Positions 40,828 to 49,889 are shown, counted from the first letter of the stretch. The stretch: DNA of 58,380 nt from JAWXUU01 sp044426085 (GCA_044426085.1 JAWXUU010000013.1:1-58380); one strand, 5' to 3'. Notes: generated by a model not told the origin, from the letters alone. Translations and numbers: made by a program.

Positions 40828-40968
40828 ACCATTTCCCCCAAATTTTTTGATATTCTGCTAGAATATATGTTATTTGAAGAAAAAAGGTTAGCGATTTTGT
40901 TTGTTTTTATGATTTTTGTTTGGTTTTGTTTGGTTTTATTTGTTTTTATTGTGTTTTGTTTGGTTTTA

Positions 40969-42639
40969 TTATAGATAGGAATCTGGGATATCGTTTTCGA
41001 AGAGAACGACGTCGCCTTTTTTCATGATTGCATAAAGTGAACTTTTTGCATCGTTGAAGTTTTCAAATGCAATTATGTTTTCAAAATCGAACCCCACATC
41101 TTGCAGTCCTTCGGTGATTTGAACGGCACGCATGTTGCCCACCAAGATTATTTTATCACAAACTTTGCCAAAAATTCTGCCTAGTTCGCGATTTGCTTCA
41201 TCTTCCATTTTGCCAAGTTCCACAAGCCCTGGTGTGACCAAAATTTTTCTGCCTTCGAACATAGAAAGCACTTCGGCGGCATATTTTGCACCTTTCAAAT
41301 TGGAGTTATACGAATCGTCGATGACGATTGCATGTTCTTTTTTTGTCATTTGCAAGCGGTGTTCTGTGGCTTCAAGCTTTGATACTGCGCTTTGCAAAAC
41401 ATCTATTTCCACACCGAGTTTATAAGCAACCAAAATCGCAAGTGCGACGTTTTCCACGTTGTGTCTGCCGAGAAGTTTTGCTGTGAATTCGTGCTTTTCG
41501 CCATCCATAACAACTGTGAATTTGCTTCCGTCTTGGTCAACTTTGATGATTTCGTAAACTAGGTCGCTATCACTTTCGCCGATGCAATATTTTTCTTTTG
41601 TCACGTTATTATAAAGTTCTTTTGCACCTTCGTCCGAGCCATTGAAAAAGCAAATACCGTCGCTTTCCACGCTTTCAACGAGCTCGTTTTTAGTTTTTTT
41701 CACGTTTTCGAATGTTTTGAAACTTTCCATGTGTTGCATGCCAACTGATGTGATAACCGCATAGTTTGGCGGTGCGATTTTGCAAAGATATGCGATGTCG
41801 CCAACCTTTCTTGCGCCCATTTCCAGCACGGCAAATTCAGTTTTATCAGTCACGTAGTTTTGCACTGTGAGCGCGACACCACTTGGCGTGTTATAGCTTT
41901 TTGGAGCTGATGCGACGATGTATTTTTCACCGAGCAGACTGGCAATCAAATCTTTTGTTGTTGTTTTGCCAAAGCTTCCCGTGACAGCAACAACTTTAAC
42001 TTCGTTTTCTTTCAATATTTGGCGTGCTTTTTTGCCGTATCTTGCGATGTTCAACTTTTCAAATGGAGAATTTATCCAGTTTGCAAACAAAACCAAGAAT
42101 GGAAGTAGCAATGGGAAAATGCAAATTGGAATGTATCTATAATAAGACACTAATTGCAAATCTGCCACCACTTCAAGAGCGTTCATGCCATAAAAAACGC
42201 CGATTGAAAGCAAATATACAAGCACTGCAAACGTGATTGTTAGGCGTTTTAGCCTTGATGTGTATTCAACTTTTTGACGTTGCTGAATTTTCGCAAGCTG
42301 ATTTGTTTTGAAAAACACCATTGAAAACACATAGAAGAACACTAGCCCCAAAAATGAGAACATTGGCCCTGAAAACGGCGCAAAAATCACGCTGAATGTG
42401 ATATATGCCACCATTGAAAACAGACACACATTTGACAAGCGATACATAAATCTGTTGTTTGATTTGCTTATCCAATTCAGATATCCAACACTTTGATAGC
42501 CACGCTGTTGCATGCCTTTGAAAAATATTTTTCCCCCCGACAGCATGAGCACAACTATTGCAATGCTGACTGCAAAAATCAACATGTGCTGTGATTGGGA
42601 TTGGGTTATCATTACTGCATTTATTGTCGAATTTGTCAT
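40969..42639 (-). CDS. murF: Membrane-anchored MurF-like Mur ligase
   Basis: A 556-residue protein. Residues 1-195 hold about five membrane segments (about 18-36, 68-88, 92-110, 133-153, 168-187) in place of the usual soluble UDP-binding N-terminal domain. From ~215 it is a MurF-type ligase: ATP loop VTGSFGKTTTKD (219-230), VLEMGARKVGDI, TSVGMQHM, ATEHRLQM and IDDSYNSNLKGAK, the last two being MurF-like. It should add D-Ala-D-Ala to the UDP-MurNAc-tripeptide, fitting the neighbouring ddl. The membrane part makes the exact substrate form uncertain. Confidence 0.85.
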   Translation of the reverse strand: MTNSTINAVMITQSQSQHMLIFAVSIAIVVLMLSGGKIFFKGMQQRGYQSVGYLNWISKSNNRFMYRLSNVCLFSMVAYITFSVIFAPFSGPMFSFLGLVFFYVFSMVFFKTNQLAKIQQRQKVEYTSRLKRLTITFAVLVYLLSIGVFYGMNALEVVADLQLVSYYRYIPICIFPLLLPFLVLFANWINSPFEKLNIARYGKKARQILKENEVKVVAVTGSFGKTTTKDLIASLLGEKYIVASAPKSYNTPSGVALTVQNYVTDKTEFAVLEMGARKVGDIAYLCKIAPPNYAVITSVGMQHMESFKTFENVKKTKNELVESVESDGICFFNGSDEGAKELYNNVTKEKYCIGESDSDLVYEIIKVDQDGSKFTVVMDGEKHEFTAKLLGRHNVENVALAILVAYKLGVEIDVLQSAVSKLEATEHRLQMTKKEHAIVIDDSYNSNLKGAKYAAEVLSMFEGRKILVTPGLVELGKMEDEANRELGRIFGKVCDKIILVGNMRAVQITEGLQDVGFDFENIIAFENFNDAKSSLYAIMKKGDVVLFENDIPDSYL

Positions 42640-42679
42640 ACTTTTAACCTTTTTTTGAGGTCCTCCGCATTATTATAGT

Positions 42680-43432
42680 TTATACGCAAAAGAAATCTTT
42701 TGCAATAAGCCCGAATTCTAGCACGCTTTGCAAAAATGCAAAGTGATCGCCAGAAATTTCCTTATAATCGCAATTTTTTATTTTCCACTTCATGGTTTTC
42801 ACCATTTTTTTCGTGATTGCACTGTCGCTTTTGCCACGCACAATCAACACTTTTTGTTTTATATCTGAAAGCTGAGATGTTTGGTCGTATTTTATCGCGA
42901 GATTGAATGTTTCTTTCAATATTCCAGACGCATTTTGATAGTCGGCTGAATAAAACCGTTCTAGCTTTTTGATATTCTTTTTTGATGTTAGTTTTTTTCG
43001 CAGTTTGAAGATTTTCACCTTGACTGCTTTTTTCAAATTCTTATCCGCAACACCCGCAGGGGCAATCAAAAGTCCACTTTTCACGCGCGAATTTTCACGC
43101 GACATAAGAAAAATTGACACTCTTCCGCCGTAGGAATGGGATATGATATGAAAGTTTTTGATTTCTAGATAGTTGCAAAGCGACAGAACAATTTCACCCT
43201 GCATTGCAACGCTTGTTCCCGTTTTTGCCGTGTCACTTTTGCCCATTCCAAGAAAGTCCACCAAAATGCACCTGTAATTTGTTTGGAACATGGGATAAAT
43301 CCCCGCAAAAACACTGCTGTCGCACCCCCAACCGTGCAAAAACACGATAGTTTTCTGTTGAGCTTGGGGATTTTTGCTATTATTTTTGTGGTCTTCAAAG
43401 AAAATTTTGCTTCCGCAATAATCAAAATACAA
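42680..43432 (-). CDS. Alpha/beta hydrolase
   Basis: Starts at a TTG codon (43430-43432), ten bases after AGGAGTG. The 250-residue protein has the alpha/beta hydrolase fold: oxyanion region VFLHGWGCDSSVF, nucleophile elbow SHSYGGR (about Ser99), an acid in RGKSDSAI and a histidine in SGDHFAFL. No signal peptide. The substrate is unknown; esterase or lipase-like activity is the family default. It sits between rimI and the MurF-like gene in one direction, 57 bases after rimI. Confidence 0.82.
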   Translation of the reverse strand: MYFDYCGSKIFFEDHKNNSKNPQAQQKTIVFLHGWGCDSSVFAGIYPMFQTNYRCILVDFLGMGKSDTAKTGTSVAMQGEIVLSLCNYLEIKNFHIISHSYGGRVSIFLMSRENSRVKSGLLIAPAGVADKNLKKAVKVKIFKLRKKLTSKKNIKKLERFYSADYQNASGILKETFNLAIKYDQTSQLSDIKQKVLIVRGKSDSAITKKMVKTMKWKIKNCDYKEISGDHFAFLQSVLEFGLIAKDFFCV

Positions 43433-43488
43433 CTATTTTTCACTCCTGACATTTTTTATATTATATGCCGAGTTATGCCTTTTTGAGA

Positions 43489-43935
43489 TTATTTTCTTTT
43501 CCACATGATATATGCCGTTTCGCCGTCTTGATAAAATCCCTTTCGCTCTGCTTCAATTTCAAAGCCGAATTTTTCATAAAGTCTTATGGCTTTTTCGTTT
43601 GAAACACGCACTTCAAGGGTGATTTCTTCGCATTTTTCAGCGGTTTTTTCAAGCAGTCTTGTCATCAGCAAATTTCCATTGCCCATTTTTTGAAAGCTTC
43701 TTGCAACCGCAATATTTGCGATATATCCTTCCCCCGCGACGATGTTCATGCCGTAGTAGCCCACAACTTCGCCGTTTTGTGATTTGGCAACCTCGCCAAA
43801 AAACAGTGGGAAACTGACAGATTCCCGCACGCAAGCCATGCTCCACGCATCTTCGGGGAAAATATCTTTTTCAATCTCGCAAATTGCATTTTCGTTGCCA
43901 TTCCAACTTTCAAAAGTTATTTTTTCGCTGTTCAT
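43489..43935 (-). CDS. rimI: Ribosomal protein S18 alanine N-acetyltransferase-like
   Basis: The start is set at 43935 (MNSEKITFES), just after the tsaB stop codon; a longer frame reaches 44016 but would lie inside tsaB. The 148-residue GNAT protein has YIANIAVARSFQKMGNGNLLMTRL (acetyl-CoA site, variant of Q/RxxGxG/A) and NEKAIRLYEKFGFE, typical of RimI. It acetylates the N-terminus of S18 in E. coli. The tsaE-tsaB-rimI order is conserved in Firmicutes. No clear ribosome site: translational coupling to tsaB is likely. Confidence 0.88.
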   Translation of the reverse strand: MNSEKITFESWNGNENAICEIEKDIFPEDAWSMACVRESVSFPLFFGEVAKSQNGEVVGYYGMNIVAGEGYIANIAVARSFQKMGNGNLLMTRLLEKTAEKCEEITLEVRVSNEKAIRLYEKFGFEIEAERKGFYQDGETAYIMWKRK

Positions 43936-43936
43936 A

Positions 43937-44596
43937 TTATTTATTTTCGCTGATTTTTTTAAGTTTTTCTTCAAGCTGTTCTTCCGCTTGGCTTTTTTTG
44001 ATATATACGGGTTCAAGTTGCTCTATGCTGTTGAAATCGCCTTTTTGGATAGCCTTATTTGCGATTTCCAAAAGTCCGTTTATGCCTGAAACAACTTGTG
44101 CGCCAATCTTATTTTCGCTTGAGCAAAGAAGATTTTGGATATTTTCCTTCTGCATAAGTTTTTCAATTTCTTCGGATTTGTAAACTCCGCGGTGCGAGAT
44201 TTCCACTTCGCCATTTTCTTCTTTTGCAATTGCGAAATATCCACCGCCGTTTCGCTCTTCACAGATTATTCCCGCGGGAAGCAAATCTTTTCTTTCGCTT
44301 GCCACGCATGTAAACGCGTCGGCAGAAACAAGCTTTGTGCCAAGCGCATAAGCCATGCCCTTTGCAAAAACAACCCCAATTCTTATGCCTGTGAAAGACC
44401 CCGGCCCAAGATTCACTGCTATAACGTCGATTTTTGTCTTGTCGATTCCCGCTTTTTCAAGCAAGCTTTCCAAATCGGTGAACAAAATCTTTGAATGTTG
44501 CAATGATTGTGTTGAAACTGAGTGAGTTGTTTGGTTTTCGCACTGCACAGCCATCAATAAATCTTTGGTTGATGTGTCTATTGCGAGAATGTTCAT
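43937..44596 (-). CDS. tsaB: tRNA threonylcarbamoyladenosine synthesis protein TsaB
   Basis: A 219-residue ASKHA-fold protein: MNILAIDTSTKDLLMAV and GPGSFTGIRIGVVFAKGMAYAL are the TsaB signatures. TsaB works with TsaD, TsaE and TsaC to make t6A at position 37 of ANN-decoding tRNAs. It overlaps tsaE by four bases. TsaD is not in the window. Confidence 0.93.
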   Translation of the reverse strand: MNILAIDTSTKDLLMAVQCENQTTHSVSTQSLQHSKILFTDLESLLEKAGIDKTKIDVIAVNLGPGSFTGIRIGVVFAKGMAYALGTKLVSADAFTCVASERKDLLPAGIICEERNGGGYFAIAKEENGEVEISHRGVYKSEEIEKLMQKENIQNLLCSSENKIGAQVVSGINGLLEIANKAIQKGDFNSIEQLEPVYIKKSQAEEQLEEKLKKISENK

Positions 44597-45030
44597 GCTT
44601 GCTCCTTATATATATTGATTTCTCTTCCGCCTTCACGATAGAAGATTTCAACGGTGTAGAACACAGAAATATCAAGATATTCCCTTATGTTTTCCGACCA
44701 TTCGATAACCTTGATTCCACCGCCGTAAAGCATGTCTAGAAGTCCCGCTTCATAGGCTTCTTCTTCGCTGGATATGCGATACATATCAAAGTGATAAAGT
44801 GGGAATTTTCCGCTTTCATAGATATTCACAAGCGCGAAGGTTGGGGATAGAATTTCTTCTGAAATCCCAAGCGTTTTTGATAGACCCTTTGTAAAAACAG
44901 TCTTGCCCGCGCCCGCTTCGCCGTACATGAAAATCACTTCGTCACAAGTGAGATTTTTTGCAAAATCCGCCCCAATTTCAAAGGTTTCCACCGCACTTTT
45001 TGTGAATTTGTTTAGTATTAGCTGTTTCAT
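44593..45030 (-). CDS. tsaE: tRNA threonylcarbamoyladenosine synthesis ATPase TsaE
   Basis: A 145-residue P-loop ATPase: Walker A YGEAGAGKTVFTKGLSK, then LSPTFALVNIYESG and YHFDMYRI, all diagnostic for TsaE. Its ATP hydrolysis resets the TsaBD complex during t6A synthesis. It follows deoC by five bases and overlaps tsaB by four, so deoC, tsaE, tsaB and rimI are likely cotranscribed. Confidence 0.95.
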   Translation of the reverse strand: MKQLILNKFTKSAVETFEIGADFAKNLTCDEVIFMYGEAGAGKTVFTKGLSKTLGISEEILSPTFALVNIYESGKFPLYHFDMYRISSEEEAYEAGLLDMLYGGGIKVIEWSENIREYLDISVFYTVEIFYREGGREINIYKEQA

Positions 45031-45035
45031 GAAGA

Positions 45036-45728
45036 TTAATATTTTCCGTCGTCCGTTGCTGTGAAGTTGCCTGATGTGAGTTCGCTTGCAATAACAGCGC
45101 CCTTGCTTGTTCCAAGTCTTGAAGCGCCCGCTTCTATCATTGCGATTGCATCCTTTGCACCCGCAACGCCACCAGCGGCTTTGATAAGCTTTTTATCGCC
45201 TGTCACGCTTTTCATGATTGCAACGTTTGCAACTGTTGCACCTTGTCCGCAAAAACCAGTTGATGTTTTCACAAAATCAGCGTCAGACAAAACAACTGCA
45301 TTTGTAACTTTTTCAATTTCTTCTTGCGTTAGAAGGCAAGTTTCGATGATAACTTTGTGCGTGCAAGATGGGGCTGATGCCACCACAGCGTTGATTTCTT
45401 CAGTGATTTTGTCGAATTCTCCGCGTTTTGCCATAGAATTTGAAATTACCATATCAATCTCTTGTGCGCCGTTTTCTTCAGCATTTTTTGCTTCGAATGC
45501 CTTAACTTCTGTTGTGTTTTCGCCCAGTGGGAATCCAATAACTGTGCAAACCAACACGTCGGAACCTTTCAAAAGTTCACGGCAAAGTTTGATTTGTGAA
45601 GGGTGAACACAGACGCTTTTAAAGCCGTATTCAATCGCTTCTTTACACAATTTTTCAAAATCGCTCACGAGTGCGCCTTGTTTCAAATTGGTGTGATCCA
45701 CCATTTTCATAATTTGTTTTGTTTCCAT
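45036..45728 (-). CDS. deoC: Deoxyribose-phosphate aldolase
   Basis: Start at 45728 (METKQIMK), with AAAAGGTGG six bases before; 230 residues. MVDHTNLKQGA at the start, VCTVIGFPLG in the middle and the Schiff-base lysine in DFVKTSTGF, then KAAGGVAGAKDAIAMIEAGASRLGTS for phosphate binding. It splits 2-deoxyribose 5-phosphate into glyceraldehyde 3-phosphate and acetaldehyde in deoxynucleoside salvage. A 9-bp inverted repeat lies in its leader. Confidence 0.95.
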   Translation of the reverse strand: METKQIMKMVDHTNLKQGALVSDFEKLCKEAIEYGFKSVCVHPSQIKLCRELLKGSDVLVCTVIGFPLGENTTEVKAFEAKNAEENGAQEIDMVISNSMAKRGEFDKITEEINAVVASAPSCTHKVIIETCLLTQEEIEKVTNAVVLSDADFVKTSTGFCGQGATVANVAIMKSVTGDKKLIKAAGGVAGAKDAIAMIEAGASRLGTSKGAVIASELTSGNFTATDDGKY

Positions 45729-45746
45729 AATTCCACCTTTTTGAGA

Positions 45747-45767
45747 GTTATTCACAACGTGAACAAC
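45747..45767. promoter_or_regulatory. Inverted repeat in the deoC leader
   Basis: GTTATTCAC-AAC-GTGAACAAC: nine-base arms with one mismatch, directly before the deoC ribosome site. It could be a repressor operator of DeoR type or an mRNA hairpin. Confidence 0.4.
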
Positions 45768-45804
45768 TTATTTTTAGAAATTTAGGGTGCTTTTTAAAAC
45801 GCTT

Positions 45805-46155
45805 CTAGTCTTCATATGTGCTGACGTTTTCACCGTTGTCCCAAAGAACATCAAATTGATATTGCAATCTTGTGTCGCGGTGGAAAAGGTGAACAACGAT
45901 GTCGCCATAGTCTGCTGCAATCCATCTTCCGCCGGCATATCCGTCGCTTCGAAGTGGCATAACGCCAATCTTTTTGAGTTTTTCGGACACGTTGTCGTAA
46001 AGCGCTTTAACCGCTTGGTTGTTTGTTGCACTTGCGATAACAAAATAGTCGCAAACTGAACTTTCTGCACTCACGTCTACAATTTTGATTGCCATACCTT
46101 TCTTTTCTGAAATAGCTTTCAGAATGGTATCAAGCCTTAAGTTTTCTTTTTCCAT
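45805..46155 (-). CDS. rsfS: Ribosomal silencing factor RsfS
   Basis: A 116-residue RsfS/YbeB protein, normal length: IKIVDVSAESSVCDYFVIASATNNQAVKAL, then GRWIAADYGDIVVHLF. It binds L14 on the large subunit and blocks subunit joining when nutrients are short. It is after the nadD-yqeK fusion gene, the usual obg/nadD/yqeK/rsfS neighbourhood. The 138-base gap upstream is nearly pure A and C on the coding strand. Confidence 0.95.
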   Translation of the reverse strand: MEKENLRLDTILKAISEKKGMAIKIVDVSAESSVCDYFVIASATNNQAVKALYDNVSEKLKKIGVMPLRSDGYAGGRWIAADYGDIVVHLFHRDTRLQYQFDVLWDNGENVSTYED

Positions 46156-46293
46156 TATTACTCCTGTTTGTGGATTTCCACAATGTTTTTATTTTCGTTT
46201 TTTGTTTTTTTGTTTATTTTTGTTTTTTGGTTTTTTTGTTTTATATTTATTTTGTATTTATTTTATATTTAAATACAAATTTATTCTTTTTTA

Positions 46294-47412
46294 TTAATTT
46301 TCTTTGCCTGTAAGTGGGTTTTTATAATATTCCATTGCATCAAGGGTTAGTGGGCAGATGATTTTGTCCACTATTCCGCGATAGGCATTTGATAGGCATT
46401 TTCTAAAGCCCGCTTCGAAATCTTTTCTTGCAAGCACGCGAAGTTCCTCCGCGCCTTCGTATTTTCTGCCGATTTCTATGCAGTCGGAAACGTATGTAAG
46501 CTTTTCAAGTTGCGACATGTTTGACCTTGCTGTTGTGTGATATTTTATCGCGTTGATGATATCTTTATTTTTGATTTTGAATTCATCACAAACGACGTAT
46601 GCCCCGACAAAAGCGTGAACAACTGGTTCTGGCAAAAGCATGTTTTCCGCTTTCAATTGCATTTTATATTTTGAAAAATCTTTCATGTTTTTTGCAACGT
46701 CGTGAAGGGAAAGTGCGATGAATGCGTCCTCTTTTGAAACGCCCGCGCCACCCGCGAGAATTTGACCCATGACAGTTGCGTTTTTGATGTGTTCGTACCT
46801 TTTTTCTGTGACAACTTTTTCAACTTTTTTGGTATATTTTCTGTAATCTTCATAAAGTTTTTCGCTTTGGATATACTTTGCGACCGCCTTTGGCACTTTT
46901 TTAGAAATAGAAATGCCAAATTGGTTATCCACGCGTAGCTCGGTTGAAGAAAATTCTTGCGGTTGATACTTCAAAAATATCACCTTTTTCACAAACTCAC
47001 TTTGGGTGTCCACATCGCCAGAAACTCTGCCACAGCTTACAACTGTTGCGCTTGCAAATATGCGTTCTGGATATTTCCACGTTGGGATATCGCGAAGGCT
47101 GTCGCCACCCACGATAACAAAAAGTTGGTCATTTTTATTATAAAAATGTTCAACAGTTTCAAAAGTGAAACATCTGCCTCTTTTTTCAAGTTCATATGAG
47201 CTTATTTCCATTTTTTTGCCTGTGAAAGCGAGCTCGCACATTTTTCTTCTGTGTTTTTTATCTGTTATATCAGAAAAATTCTTGTGCGCTGGTGTGCCCG
47301 TTGGCATAATCAAAAGTTTATCAAGACCCAATTCTTCTATCGCGTGTTTAGCAATTTCGACGTGTGCGTTGTGGACTGGATCAAATGTTCCACCATAGAT
47401 TCCAATTTTCAT
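46294..47412 (-). CDS. nadD: Nicotinate-nucleotide adenylyltransferase fused to YqeK-type HD hydrolase
   Basis: A 372-residue fusion. Residues 1-~190 are NadD: KIGIYGGTFDPVHNAH, the nucleotidyl-transferase HxGH-like start, and a C-terminal ISKKVPKAVAKYI. Residues ~200-372 are a YqeK domain: RYEHIKNATVMGQ, the metal pair in ALSLHDVAKN and ITNAIKYHTTA-like stretch NAIKYHTTARSNM. NadD makes deamido-NAD; YqeK hydrolyses Ap4A symmetrically in B. subtilis. The two are usually separate neighbouring genes; here they are one frame without a stop. Confidence 0.92.
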   Translation of the reverse strand: MKIGIYGGTFDPVHNAHVEIAKHAIEELGLDKLLIMPTGTPAHKNFSDITDKKHRRKMCELAFTGKKMEISSYELEKRGRCFTFETVEHFYNKNDQLFVIVGGDSLRDIPTWKYPERIFASATVVSCGRVSGDVDTQSEFVKKVIFLKYQPQEFSSTELRVDNQFGISISKKVPKAVAKYIQSEKLYEDYRKYTKKVEKVVTEKRYEHIKNATVMGQILAGGAGVSKEDAFIALSLHDVAKNMKDFSKYKMQLKAENMLLPEPVVHAFVGAYVVCDEFKIKNKDIINAIKYHTTARSNMSQLEKLTYVSDCIEIGRKYEGAEELRVLARKDFEAGFRKCLSNAYRGIVDKIICPLTLDAMEYYKNPLTGKEN

Positions 47413-47565
47413 ACAAGTACTACCCTCATCATTTTTTGTTTCGATTTTTTGTTTCGAGTTTTTTGTTTAGAATTTTTTGTTTATTTGTAAACTTTTGCGT
47501 ATATTCCTCAAAATTTTGTGGATAATTTAATACTGCTGTATTTAAAAACACAATTTGGAGGGATT

Positions 47566-48324
47566 ATGCGAAAGATTTCAACCGTTTTAGACTTTATGAT
47601 TTATGATTTTTTCACCTTTTTGGTTCTGTTGATTTTTTTTAGCAGTTTCACAAACGGGGTTTTTCCATTTGTTCTTTCCGCGTTGGGAACAATCGCTTTT
47701 TCCGCGTTATTTTTGAAAATTCGCGGTCGCGTTTTTTTAAGAAAAAAACGTGAAAGCGACACAAAAAAGCGTCAGAAACTGATTGAAACTTCTCTGCTTT
47801 ATCAAACCAACAGCGAATGTTTAGGCTTTTTTAAAAGCTTTTTTTCTTCTGTGCAAGGGCTTGTTTTGTCAGAGCTTGACTGCTTTTTGCAAGGTGAAGA
47901 AACCGTTGTTTTTCCATGCTTTTCATCGCCAGAAATCGGGTTTGAAGAACTTTTGCGAGTTTCCAAAATCGCCCGTGAACAGGGCGCAAAGCACCTTATT
48001 GTGCCATGCATAAAAACTTCAGTGGGCACTTCTTTTCTTTTGGGGATGTTTGAAACGATTTCGGTTTTTGAAAGCCGTGCACTTTTTGACAAGATGATTG
48101 AATTTGATTTTTTCCCAACCATGATTGATGAAAAAGTGCTTCCTAAAAAGTCTTTCAAAACGCTTTTTTCAGCATGCCTTACACGCGCAAAAGCAAGGGG
48201 GTTTGGCGGAATTGGGCTTTCTCTTTTTGTTTTCGCCTTTTTTTCGCCATACAAAACCTATTATTTGATTGTTTCTGCTTGCCTTTTGCTTTGTTGTTGC
48301 ATTCTTCTTTTGAAAAAGCGTTGA
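47566..48324 (+). CDS. Unknown four-segment membrane protein
   Basis: Start at 47566, preceded by TGGAGGGAT. The 252-residue protein has two membrane segments near the start (about 13-30 and 35-55) and two at the end (about 205-245), with a cytosolic middle of ~145 residues containing SSVQGLVLSELDCFLQGEETVVFPC and a conserved-looking EQGAKHLIVPCIKTSVGTS. I recognise no family. It is the only plus-strand gene between 35 and 53 kb, divergent from nadD-yqeK and convergent with obg. Codon use (many TTT, TTC) gives a phenylalanine-rich protein. Confidence 0.75.
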   Translation: MRKISTVLDFMIYDFFTFLVLLIFFSSFTNGVFPFVLSALGTIAFSALFLKIRGRVFLRKKRESDTKKRQKLIETSLLYQTNSECLGFFKSFFSSVQGLVLSELDCFLQGEETVVFPCFSSPEIGFEELLRVSKIAREQGAKHLIVPCIKTSVGTSFLLGMFETISVFESRALFDKMIEFDFFPTMIDEKVLPKKSFKTLFSACLTRAKARGFGGIGLSLFVFAFFSPYKTYYLIVSACLLLCCCILLLKKR

Positions 48325-48400
48325 AAGCGTGAATTTTTGCTTATTGTTTTGCTTATTATATTGTTATGATTTGTTTACTGTTTGTTATATTGTTTTGATT

Positions 48401-49675
48401 TTATTCAACAAAATCAAATTCGATATCAAGAATTCTCACTAGGTCGCCATCTTTTGCGCCCATGCGACGAAGTTCTTTCATTACGCCACCGATTGTGAGC
48501 GCATTTAGAAGGTAACTCATTGATTCTGTGTCGTCAACAACTACGTTTCTGCCTACGTTATCGATAAATCCGCCAGAGATGTTATACGCACCGCCGTCGT
48601 CTTTCACGATATCAAATTCGCGTGGGTTTGCACGTTCATATTTGAATTCTTCATATTCTAGGGCTGTCATTTCAGGGATATCAGCAAGGTCAGCAACAAT
48701 TTGGTCGAGAAGTGGTTCTAGCCCTTCACGAGTCATTGCGGACACTGCAAACACCATTTTTTCAGGGAATTCAACAGCCATTTTTTCTTTGAATGCTTTG
48801 AAGTTTGCCTTGTCATAATCGGAATCAACTTTGTTTGCGACAACGATTTCTGGGCGACTTACCAACACATCTGAATATGTTTCTAGTTCTTTTCTTATCT
48901 TTTTATAATCTTCAAATGCGTCCCTATCTTCCACTTGAGAAATATCCACAAGGTGGCAAAGCATTCTTGTTCTTTCGATGTGTCGCAAAAACGCCATACC
49001 CATGCCCGCGCCTGCGCTTGCACCTTCGATAAGACCTGGGATATCCGCAAGAACAAATGATGCATCGTATCTTGAAACCACGCCAAGGTTTGGTGAAAGC
49101 GTTGTGAAGTGATAGTTTGCAATCTTTGGTTTTGCGTTTGTGAGCACTGATAGAAGTGTTGATTTTCCAACGTTAGGGAAGCCAACAAAGCCGACATCGG
49201 CAATTGTTTTGAATTCCATGACAACTTCGCGTTCCATGCCCTTTTCGCCAAGCTGAGAAAACATTGGTGCTTTTCTTTTGCTTGTTGTGAATTTCGCATT
49301 ACCTTTTCCGCCTCTGCCACCAGTTAGTGCGACAATTTCGGCATCTTCTTCGAACATATCGCAAAGGACATTGCCTGTTTCGAAGTCGCGAATGATTGTT
49401 CCGCGTGGCACTTCAACAATCATATCTTTGCCACATTTGCCAAAACATAGGTTGCTTGTTCCGTGCATTCCACGATCCGCCCTGAAAAATCTTTGAAATT
49501 TGAAGTCTACTAGGCTTGTTTTTTGGTCGGATGCTTTGAAAATTACATCTCCGCCCTTTCCGCCGTCGCCACCATCAGGTCCGCCGTGGGGTTTGCCTTT
49601 GAAACTTTTGAAAGAGATACAGCCATTTCCGCCGTCTCCACTTGTGATTACTATTCTTACTTTGTCAATAAACAT
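48401..49675 (-). CDS. obg: GTPase Obg
   Basis: A 424-residue Obg/CgtA. The glycine-rich OBG fold (residues 1-~158) has GGDGGNGCISF and GPDGGDGGKGGDVIF; the G domain has G1 GFPNVGKSTL, switch II LADIPGLIEGA and NKVDSD; the C-terminal OCT domain (about 340-424) is present, as in Gram-positive Obg. It is an essential ribosome-assembly and stress GTPase and is needed for sporulation in B. subtilis. The 214-base upstream gap holds a small palindrome ACATTCAA/TTGAATGT at 49826-49843 and is otherwise A/T-rich. Confidence 0.97.
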   Translation of the reverse strand: MFIDKVRIVITSGDGGNGCISFKSFKGKPHGGPDGGDGGKGGDVIFKASDQKTSLVDFKFQRFFRADRGMHGTSNLCFGKCGKDMIVEVPRGTIIRDFETGNVLCDMFEEDAEIVALTGGRGGKGNAKFTTSKRKAPMFSQLGEKGMEREVVMEFKTIADVGFVGFPNVGKSTLLSVLTNAKPKIANYHFTTLSPNLGVVSRYDASFVLADIPGLIEGASAGAGMGMAFLRHIERTRMLCHLVDISQVEDRDAFEDYKKIRKELETYSDVLVSRPEIVVANKVDSDYDKANFKAFKEKMAVEFPEKMVFAVSAMTREGLEPLLDQIVADLADIPEMTALEYEEFKYERANPREFDIVKDDGGAYNISGGFIDNVGRNVVVDDTESMSYLLNALTIGGVMKELRRMGAKDGDLVRILDIEFDFVE

Positions 49676-49889
49676 TTTTGCCTCGTTTTATGGGACTTTT
49701 AAAAGTGCCCTTTAAATTTATTTTTTATTTTGACCGAAATTTTGGGTTAGTGTTCGGGTATTTTTATTTTTGATAATTAATACTGTCGTGCTATGCCAAA
49801 ATTTTCAAGCATTTATCTACATAACATTCAATTTTGAATGTAACCACGTTATTATACACTGTTATTATTAACTATTTATATTATATTTC

